Below are positions 24,830 through 32,721 of a stretch of DNA of 43,026 nt, one piece after another. The DNA lies in contig DXXQ01000119.1 in the NCBI GenBank assembly GCA_019416265.1, positions 1 to 43,026 of the forward strand. The letters run 5' to 3'. The position numbers were made by a program, and so were the translations under genes. The notes beneath the pieces are model-generated. The model worked only from the letters and a program-made list of their open reading frames with translations, was not told the DNA's origin and did no database searches. The stretch is from Clostridiales bacterium. Its GTDB lineage: Bacteria > Bacillota > Clostridia > Lachnospirales > Lachnospiraceae. Position 1 is the first letter of the stretch; each line of letters starts with the position of its first letter.

Positions 24830-25553
24830 TTCTGTATCCTCTTGGCGTTACCATTTTATGGTTCAGTTCTTTTGTCTCGGAGTTCCCCACAAATACCGTA
24901 GTAAACATATCTACTTTTGTGTCACGCAGCTCTTTTAAAGTCATGACACGGGATTCCTCTCCCTCTCTTGCGATGTTTGAAACTATTCCGCAGATTGTTT
25001 CCGGCGACTTGTACTGCATCATCAAATCGCAGGCTTTCTGCAGATAATCGTGGCGTTTCTTACTGGACGGATTGTAAAGGCAGACTGCGAAATCCGCCTT
25101 GGCTGCCGCCAGAAGTCTCGCCTCAATTTTTTCCCAGGGTGTGAGAAGGTCGCTTAAGCTGATCAGACAGAAATCGTGGATCAGCGGCGCGCCAAGAACT
25201 GCAGCTCCGCCTAAGGCTGCTGTCACTCCGGGAATGATTTCCAGTTCAATTTCCGGATAATTCACACCAACCTCATACATCAATCCTGCCATTCCGTAAA
25301 CTCCCGCATCTCCGCTGCAGATCATGGAAACCACTTTGCCCTTTTTTGCCTCCTCAAAAGCAAGGACGCAGCGGTCTACTTCTTTTTTCATAGGAGTGGT
25401 GAGAAATTCTTTTCCCGGGAAATGATCTTTCACAAGATCCACATATACGGTGTAGCCAATAATGGCATCGCTTTCCTCCATTGCACGGATTGCTTTTCCT
25501 GTCATCTGGTCGTATGCGCCAGGTCCGATACCGATCACATATATTTTATTCAA
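24822..25553 (-). CDS. cbiH: Cobalt-precorrin-3 C17-methyltransferase
   Basis: This 243-residue SAM-dependent tetrapyrrole methylase catalyses ring contraction and C17 methylation of cobalt-factor III. It has IYVIGIGPGAYDQMTGKAIRA, SMICSGDAGVYGMAGLMYE and IIPGVTAALGGAAVLGAPL, the last typical of CbiH/CobJ. It lacks the extra C-terminal domain found in some CobJ proteins. It overlaps cbiG by 8 bp. Confidence 0.95.
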   Translation of the reverse strand: MNKIYVIGIGPGAYDQMTGKAIRAMEESDAIIGYTVYVDLVKDHFPGKEFLTTPMKKEVDRCVLAFEEAKKGKVVSMICSGDAGVYGMAGLMYEVGVNYPEIELEIIPGVTAALGGAAVLGAPLIHDFCLISLSDLLTPWEKIEARLLAAAKADFAVCLYNPSSKKRHDYLQKACDLMMQYKSPETICGIVSNIAREGEESRVMTLKELRDTKVDMFTTVFVGNSETKELNHKMVTPRGYRNV

Positions 25554-26613
25554 AATGTATCCTCCATTCTGCGGCTGCCACGGCTGTTGTCACGCCATCT
25601 CCGCCTGTTTTTCTCTGTAGCAGTCTGCCCTTTCCCGCGGCCAGAACTGCGCTTCGCTCGCAGACGTTGTCCACCCCGGTAATCCCTTTTACAAATGTGG
25701 ATGGGGTAAACTCTCCCGGCACTGCCAGAAGCTCCTCTGCGGTGTATGTCTCAAAAGGAATCTGCCAGTTCTCAGCCAGTGCCAGAATTCCCTTCTCTTC
25801 TTTTTTCAGATCAATGCTTGCAATTTTATGAAATGCTTCTTTACAGAAATCATGTTCTTCCAGCATTTTTTTTGCTGCATGAGCAATCGTTTCTTTGTCT
25901 TTTCCCTTTTTACAGCCCATTCCCAGGTACAAAACCTTCGGAATCACCGCTGTTGTGGAAGGAAATGGCTGACAGCCTCTGTGAATGGTCACAGCTACGC
26001 CAGTATCAGGCACTGTCTGCATCTTTCCCTTCTCTATCGGCAATCCGTCCCTGCTGCAGGGAATCAGTCCTTTGGGAAGCTCTCCCTCCCAGGGAAACTC
26101 ACTGTAAAATCCAACCGGCTCCCCTGCAAGGATTGCAGCCGAGACCTCCTTGGCAGCTGTCATATTTCGGATTTCCGCCTGATTTTTCTTTGCGAAAACA
26201 TCCACTGCAAATCGGCCATGCAAATCTGTGGCTGTCGTCACCACACACTGAGCTCCCAGAAGTTCCGAAGCCTGTTCTGCCAGCTCATTGGCGCCTCCCA
26301 GATGACCGGAGAGAAGAGAAATCACAAATTTCCCACATTCGTCAACAACCAGAACTGCCGGGTCTTTTTTCTTGCTTACAATATAAGGCGCGATGCTTCG
26401 CACTGCGATCCCGCAGGCTCCTATAAAAATCAGGGCATCTGCTTTTTCAAACTGCTCTGCTGTCCACTCTCCTGTGCTGCCTGTAATGGCATCCGGCAGG
26501 TATCTGCTTTTTTTATCCAGGGTAACCCGGCAGGTTTCCGTCTCCAGAGCTTCTTTCAGGCGGCTACCTGTGGCAAAGCCTGTAAGACTGAAACATATCA
26601 TTGCTATTTTCAT
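25546..26613 (-). CDS. cbiG: Cobalt-precorrin-5A hydrolase
   Basis: This 355-residue protein opens the delta-lactone of cobalt-precorrin-5A and releases acetaldehyde. The N-terminal and middle domains carry IFIGACGIAVRSIAPYI and ISLLSGHLGGANELAEQ. The C-terminal domain has LGMGCKKGKDKETIAHA and ends near GVDNVCERSAVLAAGKGRLL. Length and domain order are those of a free-standing CbiG. It follows cbiF by 15 bp. Confidence 0.95.
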   Translation of the reverse strand: MKIAMICFSLTGFATGSRLKEALETETCRVTLDKKSRYLPDAITGSTGEWTAEQFEKADALIFIGACGIAVRSIAPYIVSKKKDPAVLVVDECGKFVISLLSGHLGGANELAEQASELLGAQCVVTTATDLHGRFAVDVFAKKNQAEIRNMTAAKEVSAAILAGEPVGFYSEFPWEGELPKGLIPCSRDGLPIEKGKMQTVPDTGVAVTIHRGCQPFPSTTAVIPKVLYLGMGCKKGKDKETIAHAAKKMLEEHDFCKEAFHKIASIDLKKEEKGILALAENWQIPFETYTAEELLAVPGEFTPSTFVKGITGVDNVCERSAVLAAGKGRLLQRKTGGDGVTTAVAAAEWRIHFE

Positions 26614-26628
26614 ATCAAAATGACCTTC

Positions 26629-27387
26629 TTATTTCGTTGCTTCCCGAAACTCTGTGGTAAACGTCGGGTCATAAAGCTTGGAACGCTCGTAATGTGCAGC
26701 GGCTACCGTATCCCCGATGATCATAAGGGCTGTCTTTGTAATATCGTTTTCTTTGGCTGTCTGAGCAAGAGTACCTACTGTGCAGATAAATTTTTTCTCA
26801 TCCGGCCAGGTTGCCTTGTAGACAATGGCAGCCGGAGTATCTGCCGTATATCCGCCTTCAATAAGACGCCTGCTCAGTTCTTCCAGCATACCTGTGCTTA
26901 AGAAGATGACCATGGACGCATTGTGGGCTGCAAAGGACTGAATGCTCTCCTTTGACGGAACCGGAGTTCTGCCCTCCATTCTTGTAATTACAACGCTCTG
27001 GGAAATTTCCGGCAGGGTGTATTCCAGATTCAATGCACTGGCAGCGCCGCAGAACGCACTGACACCCGGACAGTAGTCGTACGCAATACCTTTCTCATCC
27101 AGAATATCCATCTGCTCGCGGATTGCCCCGTAAATACAGGGGTCGCCTGTGTGAAGACGAACGGTGGTCTTTCCTGCTGCCTCTGCTTTTTCCATAACGG
27201 AAATAACCTCTTCCAGAGTCATTCTGGCGCTGTTATGAATGGTGCAGATATCCTTTGTATACTCCAGAAGCTGCGGATTCACAAGTGAACCCGCGTAGAT
27301 TACCACATCTGCTTCCTCCAATAATGCTTTTCCTCTTACTGTGATCAAATCCGGCGCTCCCGGACCTGCTCCTACGAAATGTACCAT
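26629..27387 (-). CDS. cbiF: Cobalt-precorrin-4 C11-methyltransferase
   Basis: This 252-residue SAM-dependent methylase has VHFVGAGPGAPDLITVRGKALL, LHTGDPCIYGAIREQMDILD and DYCPGVSAFCGAASALNLEYTL, all diagnostic of CbiF/CobM. It methylates C11 of cobalt-precorrin-4. It lies 25 bp downstream of cbiD with a GGAGACATACTT site. Confidence 0.96.
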   Translation of the reverse strand: MVHFVGAGPGAPDLITVRGKALLEEADVVIYAGSLVNPQLLEYTKDICTIHNSARMTLEEVISVMEKAEAAGKTTVRLHTGDPCIYGAIREQMDILDEKGIAYDYCPGVSAFCGAASALNLEYTLPEISQSVVITRMEGRTPVPSKESIQSFAAHNASMVIFLSTGMLEELSRRLIEGGYTADTPAAIVYKATWPDEKKFICTVGTLAQTAKENDITKTALMIIGDTVAAAHYERSKLYDPTFTTEFREATK

Positions 27388-27412
27388 AAGTATGTCTCCT
27401 TCTGTATCATAA

Positions 27413-28561
27413 TTATTTATTTCTGTTTATCAGCTCAATAAGCTTTTCTGCATCCTCTGTCTGGCCAAGGTAGCCATAGGTATTGTTAAACACAACCGCC
27501 CCAAGAAGAATCTGCGAATAGGAGCGGTGGTTGAGATAATACTGAATGCGGGGCAAAATCTCTTCCATGGTTTTTTCTAAAAATCCATACTCCGAGAGAA
27601 TATCAAGAGCTTCATCCGTGGTGGTTCCTTCAAGGATTTTCTTTGCGCACTCCAGCGGCGCTCCTGCACGGATCGCATTGGAGGCGATCGTCTCCATTCT
27701 GGCATCAGCGCTGTGAGAATGGGTGTTCATTATCCCCGAAGCAAGCTTTACAAACTTGCCAATATGGGCTACAAACAAAATCCCCTTCACCCCCATATCG
27801 ACAGCCATATCAATGGTTTCTCCGACATAATTGCTGCACTTGATATTTTTTTCGTAAGGAAGGGTCATATGCTCTCTGAGATAGTCGGCTCCGTAATTTC
27901 CCGGTGTGGCAAGGAGATACTCCTCTCCCTGGGCATGGCGCTGGCGCATTTCCACACGGATACTTTCAATGAGAGCCGCCTCGCTCATAGGCTCTACGAT
28001 TCCCGAGGTTCCGAGAATCGAGATTCCTCCCACAATCCCCAGTCTGGGATTGAAGGTTTTTTTTGCTGCTTCCTCCCCTTCCGGAACAAAAATCGTAATG
28101 GTCAGCCCGCCCTCGTAACCGTATTTCAGGCAGGTTTCTTCTGCTGCCTTCAAAATCATGGCTCTGGGCACAGGATTGATCGCCGCCTCTCCGATTTTCT
28201 GAGACAGGCCGGGTCTGGTCACCCTCCCCACGCCGATTCCTCCGTCAAGGTGAATCCCTGCCTCCGCCTTTTTTTCTACTCTGGCAAAAATCAGAAGACC
28301 ATTTGTGGTATCCGGATCGTCTCCCCCGTCCTTTCGGACTGCACAGGTCACTGCATTTTCCTCCTGTTTGATCTCTTCCAGGCGAAGAGAAAGAAGGATT
28401 CCTTTGGGAGTCATCAGTTCCACAGTTTCTCTCTGCTCTTTTCCAAGAAGGATTCCGGCCGCCCCCTTACAGGCTGCCGCCGCACAGGAGCCCGTTGTAT
28501 ATCCGAACCGCAGTTTCTTCTGCCCGCGGATCACATACAGGTCTTCCAGACCATTTCCCAT
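27413..28561 (-). CDS. cbiD: Cobalt-precorrin-5B C1-methyltransferase
   Basis: This 382-residue protein has the CbiD signature LRFGYTTGSCAAAACKGAA at the N-terminus, then GIVGGISILGTSGIVEPMSE and ILFVAHIGKFVKLASGI. It methylates C1 in the anaerobic pathway. The start at 28561 (MGNGLEDLYV) follows AGGAGG by 8 bases. A longer frame to 28582 would start upstream of that site. It leads the ten-gene cbi operon, 38 bp after the leader terminator, so its expression is probably set by the riboswitch. Confidence 0.95.
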   Translation of the reverse strand: MGNGLEDLYVIRGQKKLRFGYTTGSCAAAACKGAAGILLGKEQRETVELMTPKGILLSLRLEEIKQEENAVTCAVRKDGGDDPDTTNGLLIFARVEKKAEAGIHLDGGIGVGRVTRPGLSQKIGEAAINPVPRAMILKAAEETCLKYGYEGGLTITIFVPEGEEAAKKTFNPRLGIVGGISILGTSGIVEPMSEAALIESIRVEMRQRHAQGEEYLLATPGNYGADYLREHMTLPYEKNIKCSNYVGETIDMAVDMGVKGILFVAHIGKFVKLASGIMNTHSHSADARMETIASNAIRAGAPLECAKKILEGTTTDEALDILSEYGFLEKTMEEILPRIQYYLNHRSYSQILLGAVVFNNTYGYLGQTEDAEKLIELINRNK

Positions 28562-28598
28562 GTTATCTTCCTCCTTTTGCAATAATGTCTGTTAATTG

Positions 28599-28633
28599 AA
28601 AAAAAGAGTTTTTGCCGGACAACAAAAACTCTT
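28599..28633 (-). terminator. Leader terminator of the cbi operon
   Basis: On the minus strand the 11-bp stem AAGAGTTTTTG / CAAAAACTCTT (28633-28623 and 28614-28604) ends in seven U residues. It lies between the aptamer and cbiD, as expected for an OFF-switch expression platform. Confidence 0.85.
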
Positions 28634-28688
28634 CTAACTGCATCTTTGGAAATCCCCCGGTTGCCGCAGGTTCTCTCCCTTCCGAAAA

Positions 28689-28760
28689 GAACATTCAGTA
28701 TCTGGCTTTTACAGTAACGGACTTGCGAGGGACTTCCACCCTTCTTCCTGAAAATGCTCC
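28689..28760 (-). ncRNA. Compact cobalamin riboswitch aptamer
   Basis: Reading the minus strand from 28760, the core has GGAGCATT...AGGAA, the hairpin GGGTGGAAGTCCC, then AAGTCCGTTACTGTAA and AGCCAGATACTG. GAGCATT at the 5' end pairs with AATGTTC at the 3' end (28697-28689) to close it. These are the conserved pieces of the cobalamin aptamer, but the P6 arm seems missing and the usual ACCTGCC box is altered. From 28688 to 28634 there are a small GTTCT/AGAAC hairpin and a CGGCAACCG hairpin. Cobalamin binding would favour the terminator and repress cbi genes. Confidence 0.82.
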
Positions 28761-28787
28761 TTTTTATATATATTTTTTTCTTCAACC

Positions 28788-28816
28788 ATTATATATTTTC
28801 GGCCGTAAAAAGTCAA
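28788..28816 (-). promoter_or_regulatory. Putative cbi operon promoter
   Basis: On the minus strand, TTGACT (28816-28811), 17 bp and a perfect TATAAT (28793-28788) would start RNA near 28781, about 20 bases before the aptamer. Confidence 0.8.
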
Positions 28817-28865
28817 CTGCTGCGCCCAAATTGTTGCGTTTCATCTGTATACACAATTACTCCTC

Positions 28866-30206
28866 TCAGATTACCTTATGTTCCAGCCATTTCCTGCTGT
28901 GGAATCTCCAGGTGTAAATAATTCCTCTTGCCGTCCAGTCTGTAAACATTCCGATCCACACTGCAATCGGTCCAAATCCCATAACACGGATCAGGAACAC
29001 ACAGAGGCAGAAGCGAAAGACCCACATGGTTGTGCAGGAGGTAATCATGGAAAATCGCACATCTCCCGCAGCCCGCAGTCCGTAAGCGGGAATAAAGGAA
29101 AACATCCATACGATAGGCTTTACAATGGTAATCCACATCACCATATTTATACACATAGCTGCGCTTTCCGGCTCCATTCCTCCGAGAATGGTGATCGGCT
29201 TTGTGAGAGCAAAAACTGTCACACAGGAAATAATAAGAATGACTTCCGCTACTGCACAGAGCTTCTTTATGTAATAAACTGCCTCATCCTTTCTTCCGGC
29301 TCCCATACATTCGCCTACAACTGTCATAAGGCCAATTCCCACGCCGATCGCTGCAATGCCGTTGACATTTTCCAGAATATTTGTCATAGCCTGGGCTGCA
29401 ATGGCCGTTGTCCCAAGGGTGGAAACCGTTGACTGGATCGCCAGCTTTCCAAGCTGGAACATACTGTTTTCCACTCCCGACGGAATCCCCAGTCCAAGTA
29501 CTCTCCGGATCATATGTCCATCCGGTCGAATCTTCCTGTAATCCCGTACAACAATGGGCTGTCTGTCTTTTCGAAGCTGCCACAAAACAACAACTGCGCA
29601 GAAAATTCTGGAAACAAGAGTTGAAATTGCAGCTCCTGCAACCCCCAGATCAAATCCCCAGATCAGAACCGCATTTCCCGCAATGTTCATCACATTGGAA
29701 ATAACAGAAATCGTCATAGGTCCCTTTGTGTTTTCCTGCGCCCGGAAAATAGACGCTCCCGCATTATAAAGGGCGATAAACGGGAAAGATGCTGCCGTAT
29801 AGAGGAAATAGGTCTTTGAGGCAGACATAACCGACTCTTCCACCTGTCCGAAAATAAAATGAAGGAGTGGTACACGAAAGATCAGACAAACAGCCGTCAC
29901 TCCCAGGGAAATTGCCGCAATAATAAACAACACCTGCCTTGCGGCCTTATTTGCCATCTCCTTATTTTCCTGGCCCATATACTGGGAGCAGACGATCGCG
30001 CCGCCGGCTGCAAGAGCTGAAAAGGCCTGGATCACCAGAACGTTTATAGAGTCCACCAGGGATACTGCCGAGATAGCGGCGGAACCCACATTACTTACCA
30101 TCATTGTGTCTACGGTTCCCATAAGGGCCGCCAGAAGCTGTTCCAGAATAATCGGAATCAACAGATTCCTCAGCATCCTGTTTGTGAAGAGATGCTGCTC
30201 TTTCAT
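28866..30206 (-). CDS. MATE-family efflux transporter
   Basis: This 446-residue membrane protein has about 12 hydrophobic segments and MATE motifs: PIILEQLLAALMGTVDTMMV near the N-terminus and GAGRKDEAVYYIKKL in the middle. Many members of this branch export drugs or metabolites with Na+ or H+. The substrate is unknown. Its 3' end lies just upstream of the cbi promoter on the same strand. Export of corrinoids or intermediates is conceivable but there is no evidence. AAGGAG precedes the ATG by 9 bases. Confidence 0.92.
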   Translation of the reverse strand: MKEQHLFTNRMLRNLLIPIILEQLLAALMGTVDTMMVSNVGSAAISAVSLVDSINVLVIQAFSALAAGGAIVCSQYMGQENKEMANKAARQVLFIIAAISLGVTAVCLIFRVPLLHFIFGQVEESVMSASKTYFLYTAASFPFIALYNAGASIFRAQENTKGPMTISVISNVMNIAGNAVLIWGFDLGVAGAAISTLVSRIFCAVVVLWQLRKDRQPIVVRDYRKIRPDGHMIRRVLGLGIPSGVENSMFQLGKLAIQSTVSTLGTTAIAAQAMTNILENVNGIAAIGVGIGLMTVVGECMGAGRKDEAVYYIKKLCAVAEVILIISCVTVFALTKPITILGGMEPESAAMCINMVMWITIVKPIVWMFSFIPAYGLRAAGDVRFSMITSCTTMWVFRFCLCVFLIRVMGFGPIAVWIGMFTDWTARGIIYTWRFHSRKWLEHKVI

Positions 30207-30309
30207 TTTTTATCACTCCTTGTCTTTTTTGGCATAGTCTGTTATCCTTTTGACAGTAAGTTCAATGTCTCCATTGACTTTGATCATTCACAAAAGAAAG
30301 GAACGTTCC

Positions 30310-31191
30310 ATGCAGCGTATTTTATATTATTCTGTTTCAAAAGACCGTGAAGGGCTCACAATCCTCGATTTTCTAAAAAAAGAAGGGTATTCCCACCATG
30401 TGCTGTCTCTAATGAAAACAGACAGAGAAGCCATTTTATTAAACGGGGAAAGGGGATTCGGCAAGACGCCTTTAAAGGAAGGGGATTCCCTGCGCATCCT
30501 GATTCCGGAAACGGAAACCTCCGACCAGATTCTTCCCACAAAAATGCCCCTCTGTATTTTGTACGAGGATGAAGATATTCTTGTGCTGAACAAACCGGCA
30601 GATACCCCTATCCACCCTTCTCAGGGAAATTACGAAAACACCCTTGCCAACGGTGCAGCCTGGTATTTTGCCCAAAAAGGTGAGCCATTTGTCTACCGCT
30701 GTATCAACCGTCTGGACCGGGATACTACAGGCGCATTGATTCTTGCCAAAAATCCCTTAAGCGCAGCTATTCTTTCCCAGCAGATGGCAGACCGGCAGAT
30801 CCGGCGCACCTATCTGGCTCTCGTGGAAGGAGTCCTGCCCCCAAAAGGCACCGTAGATGCCCCCATTGCCCGGGTGGAAGGTTCTACCATCGAACGGGAA
30901 ATTAATTTCGAGACCGGAGAACGGGCAGTCACCCACTATGAACGGCTGGCTCTGGGAAAACAGTTTTCTCTGGCAGAGCTTCATCTGGAAACAGGGCGTA
31001 CCCACCAGATCCGGGTTCACATGAAGTATATCGGGCATCCCCTTCCCGGAGATTATCTTTACAATCCTGTTTACGACAGGATCTCCCGCCAGCCCCTCCA
31101 CTCTTTCCAGCTTGAGTTCACCCATCCTATAACAAAAAAGGCGCTGATTTTCACAGCGCCGCTTCCCTCAGACTTCAGGAATGCTTTTTAG
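30310..31191 (+). CDS. RluA-family 23S rRNA/tRNA pseudouridine synthase
   Basis: This 293-residue protein has an N-terminal S4-like region (about 15-60) and the RluA catalytic domain. It carries INRLDRDTTGALILAKN with the catalytic aspartate, LEDEDILVLNKPADTPIHPS-type sequence (YEDEDILVLNKPAD), and LETGRTHQIRVHMKYIGHPL. It isomerises uridine to pseudouridine in structured RNA; the exact site is unknown. The start at 30310 follows AAAGGAACGTTCC; an upstream in-frame ATG at 30250 lacks a site. A terminator hairpin overlaps the last codons. Confidence 0.93.
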   Translation: MQRILYYSVSKDREGLTILDFLKKEGYSHHVLSLMKTDREAILLNGERGFGKTPLKEGDSLRILIPETETSDQILPTKMPLCILYEDEDILVLNKPADTPIHPSQGNYENTLANGAAWYFAQKGEPFVYRCINRLDRDTTGALILAKNPLSAAILSQQMADRQIRRTYLALVEGVLPPKGTVDAPIARVEGSTIEREINFETGERAVTHYERLALGKQFSLAELHLETGRTHQIRVHMKYIGHPLPGDYLYNPVYDRISRQPLHSFQLEFTHPITKKALIFTAPLPSDFRNAF

Positions 31192-31199
31192 CATTCCTG
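31176..31199 (+). terminator. Terminator overlapping the stop of the pseudouridine synthase gene
   Basis: CAGGAATGC (31176-31184) and GCATTCCTG (31191-31199) pair perfectly around TTTTTA, which holds the stop codon. ACTTTTATTT follows. The convergent coaX gene ends at 31204. Confidence 0.7.
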
Positions 31200-31203
31200 A
31201 CTT

Positions 31204-31968
31204 TTATTTATTCTTTTCATAAATAACAAGCAGTCCTTTCAGAAGCAGGTCCTCGTCAAGAATAATCTCCCTCTTACAATGGGGAATGACCTTCTTTGCC
31301 AGACCTCCCGTAGCGATCACTGTGGTTTTCTGTCCCAATTCTTCCTCAATACGTTCTACAATCCCGTCCAGGGCTGCCGCATTGCTGTAAAGCAAACCGC
31401 TTTTCATACAGTCAATGGTATTTTTGCCAATAATACGCTTCGGAGCCTCCAGGCTGATGCCGCTGAGCTGAGAAGCCCTTGAGGTCAGCGCGTCAAGTGA
31501 GATGCGCACGCCCGGGAGAATCATACCTCCGATATACTGTTTTTTTTCATTTACAACAGAAACTGTCGTTGCAGTTCCCATATCTATCACAATAAAAGGT
31601 ACAGGATATTCCGCAAGACCTGCAACTGCGTCTGCCACAAGATCTGCGCCAAGCTGTCCCGGGTTATCCATCATAATATTCAAACCGGTCTTCACTCCCG
31701 GTCCAAGTACCATGACCTCTTTTTTCAGAATTTTTTCTGCCGCCAGACGGGCAATATTTGTCACCTGAGGCACTACGGAAGAAATGATACATCCTTCGAT
31801 GTCTGCTTTTTTGATATGGTAAATATCAAGAACTGTTTTGATATCCACCGCGTATTCCAGCTCCGTTTTTGTGCGGACTGTGGAAAGTCTTTCAATAAAA
31901 TAGGTTTTTTCTCTGTCAATACAGCCGACAACTATATTGGTATTTCCGATATCAAGTGCTAAAATCAT
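31204..31968 (-). CDS. coaX: Type III pantothenate kinase
   Basis: This 254-residue protein has the ASKHA kinase motifs of CoaX: MILALDIGNTNIVVG (phosphate 1), GADLVADAVAG, and VIDMGTATTVSVVNEKKQYIGGMILPG. It phosphorylates pantothenate, the first step of coenzyme A synthesis. The start at 31968 follows GGAGAAAAAC; the longer frame adds eight residues with no site. It is the last gene of the coaBC - S component - coaX operon. A perfect hairpin lies between it and the upstream gene. Confidence 0.95.
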   Translation of the reverse strand: MILALDIGNTNIVVGCIDREKTYFIERLSTVRTKTELEYAVDIKTVLDIYHIKKADIEGCIISSVVPQVTNIARLAAEKILKKEVMVLGPGVKTGLNIMMDNPGQLGADLVADAVAGLAEYPVPFIVIDMGTATTVSVVNEKKQYIGGMILPGVRISLDALTSRASQLSGISLEAPKRIIGKNTIDCMKSGLLYSNAAALDGIVERIEEELGQKTTVIATGGLAKKVIPHCKREIILDEDLLLKGLLVIYEKNK

Positions 31969-31983
31969 GTTTTTCTCCAAATT

Positions 31984-32005
31984 CAGGCACACAGATGTGT
32001 GCCTG
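31984..32005 (-). repeat. Perfect 10-bp inverted repeat between the S component gene and coaX
   Basis: CAGGCACACA (31984-31993) and TGTGTGCCTG (31996-32005) flank a two-base centre. On the coa transcript no U-run follows, so it looks like an intercistronic stability or processing hairpin, not a terminator. The plus strand has a T-rich tail. Confidence 0.7.
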
Positions 32006-32016
32006 TTCTTTTTCTG

Positions 32017-32667
32017 TTAATGACTTGTTTCCGCCTTTATTTCATGGTTAATGTCCATCTGGGAAGCAGGAATTAAATGTGCTTTGGAAAGAGCGGTTCC
32101 CACTGCGCCTGTGATCACTGTGGATGACAGCATCTCACATACTGCGTTGATTCCCACGAAGGTACAGATAAATACGATCACATTCTGCCCTCCGATCATA
32201 TCCTGAACATACTGGGTATTTCCAAAAAGAACAACCAGTGCGGTCATGAAAAATGCCGTATTCAGAAACGCGGAAAAGAATCCGGTCACAGCACAGGAAA
32301 CGTATACGTTTGTTTTCTTACGCATTCCTCTGTAGATGTAGCCGATAAGAAGTCCGTCAAGGGCACGGGGCACAAATCTCTGAATAAATGCCAGAAACGG
32401 ATTGATTCCAAAAAGCATGGCTCCCATGGCGCTTGTTCCGCCGATCCCAATACACTGGAAAAAGCTTGTAAGGCCGAAAATAGAGCCTGCGATCAGACCG
32501 CCCACAGGTCCTAAGACAATGGCGCTGATGGCTACGGGTATCACATTAAAGGTGATGGCGAGAGGTCCGATATTCAGGTATCCAAGGGGTGTGTATGCCA
32601 TCAGTAAAAGTATGGCTCCCATCAGACCTAACAGGGTAATCTGTGACGTTGTGAATTGCTTTTTCAT
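32017..32667 (-). CDS. ECF transporter S component, probably for pantothenate
   Basis: This 216-residue membrane protein has about six hydrophobic segments. YLNIGPLAITFNVIPVAISA and GPVGGLIAGSIFGLTSFFQ are typical of S components of energy-coupling-factor transporters. S components bind the vitamin and use a shared ATPase module, not encoded here. Its place between coaBC and coaX points to pantothenate (PanT-like); this is context inference. The start at 32667 follows AAGGAGG; the frame upstream of it overlaps coaBC and has no site. Confidence 0.88.
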   Translation of the reverse strand: MKKQFTTSQITLLGLMGAILLLMAYTPLGYLNIGPLAITFNVIPVAISAIVLGPVGGLIAGSIFGLTSFFQCIGIGGTSAMGAMLFGINPFLAFIQRFVPRALDGLLIGYIYRGMRKKTNVYVSCAVTGFFSAFLNTAFFMTALVVLFGNTQYVQDMIGGQNVIVFICTFVGINAVCEMLSSTVITGAVGTALSKAHLIPASQMDINHEIKAETSH

Positions 32668-32721
32668 TGTTTTTTCCTCCTTGTTACTGTTCCCTTCAGG
32701 GATACAATACGGTGTGTGCAC

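Noticed and set aside
25828..26901. Plus-strand open frame of 357 codons opposite cbiG and cbiF
   Set aside because: It spans the junction of two well-supported minus-strand genes and has no family-like motifs.
28531..28785. Minus-strand open frame of 84 codons upstream of cbiD
   Set aside because: It runs straight through the riboswitch aptamer and terminator; the RNA signals explain the sequence better.
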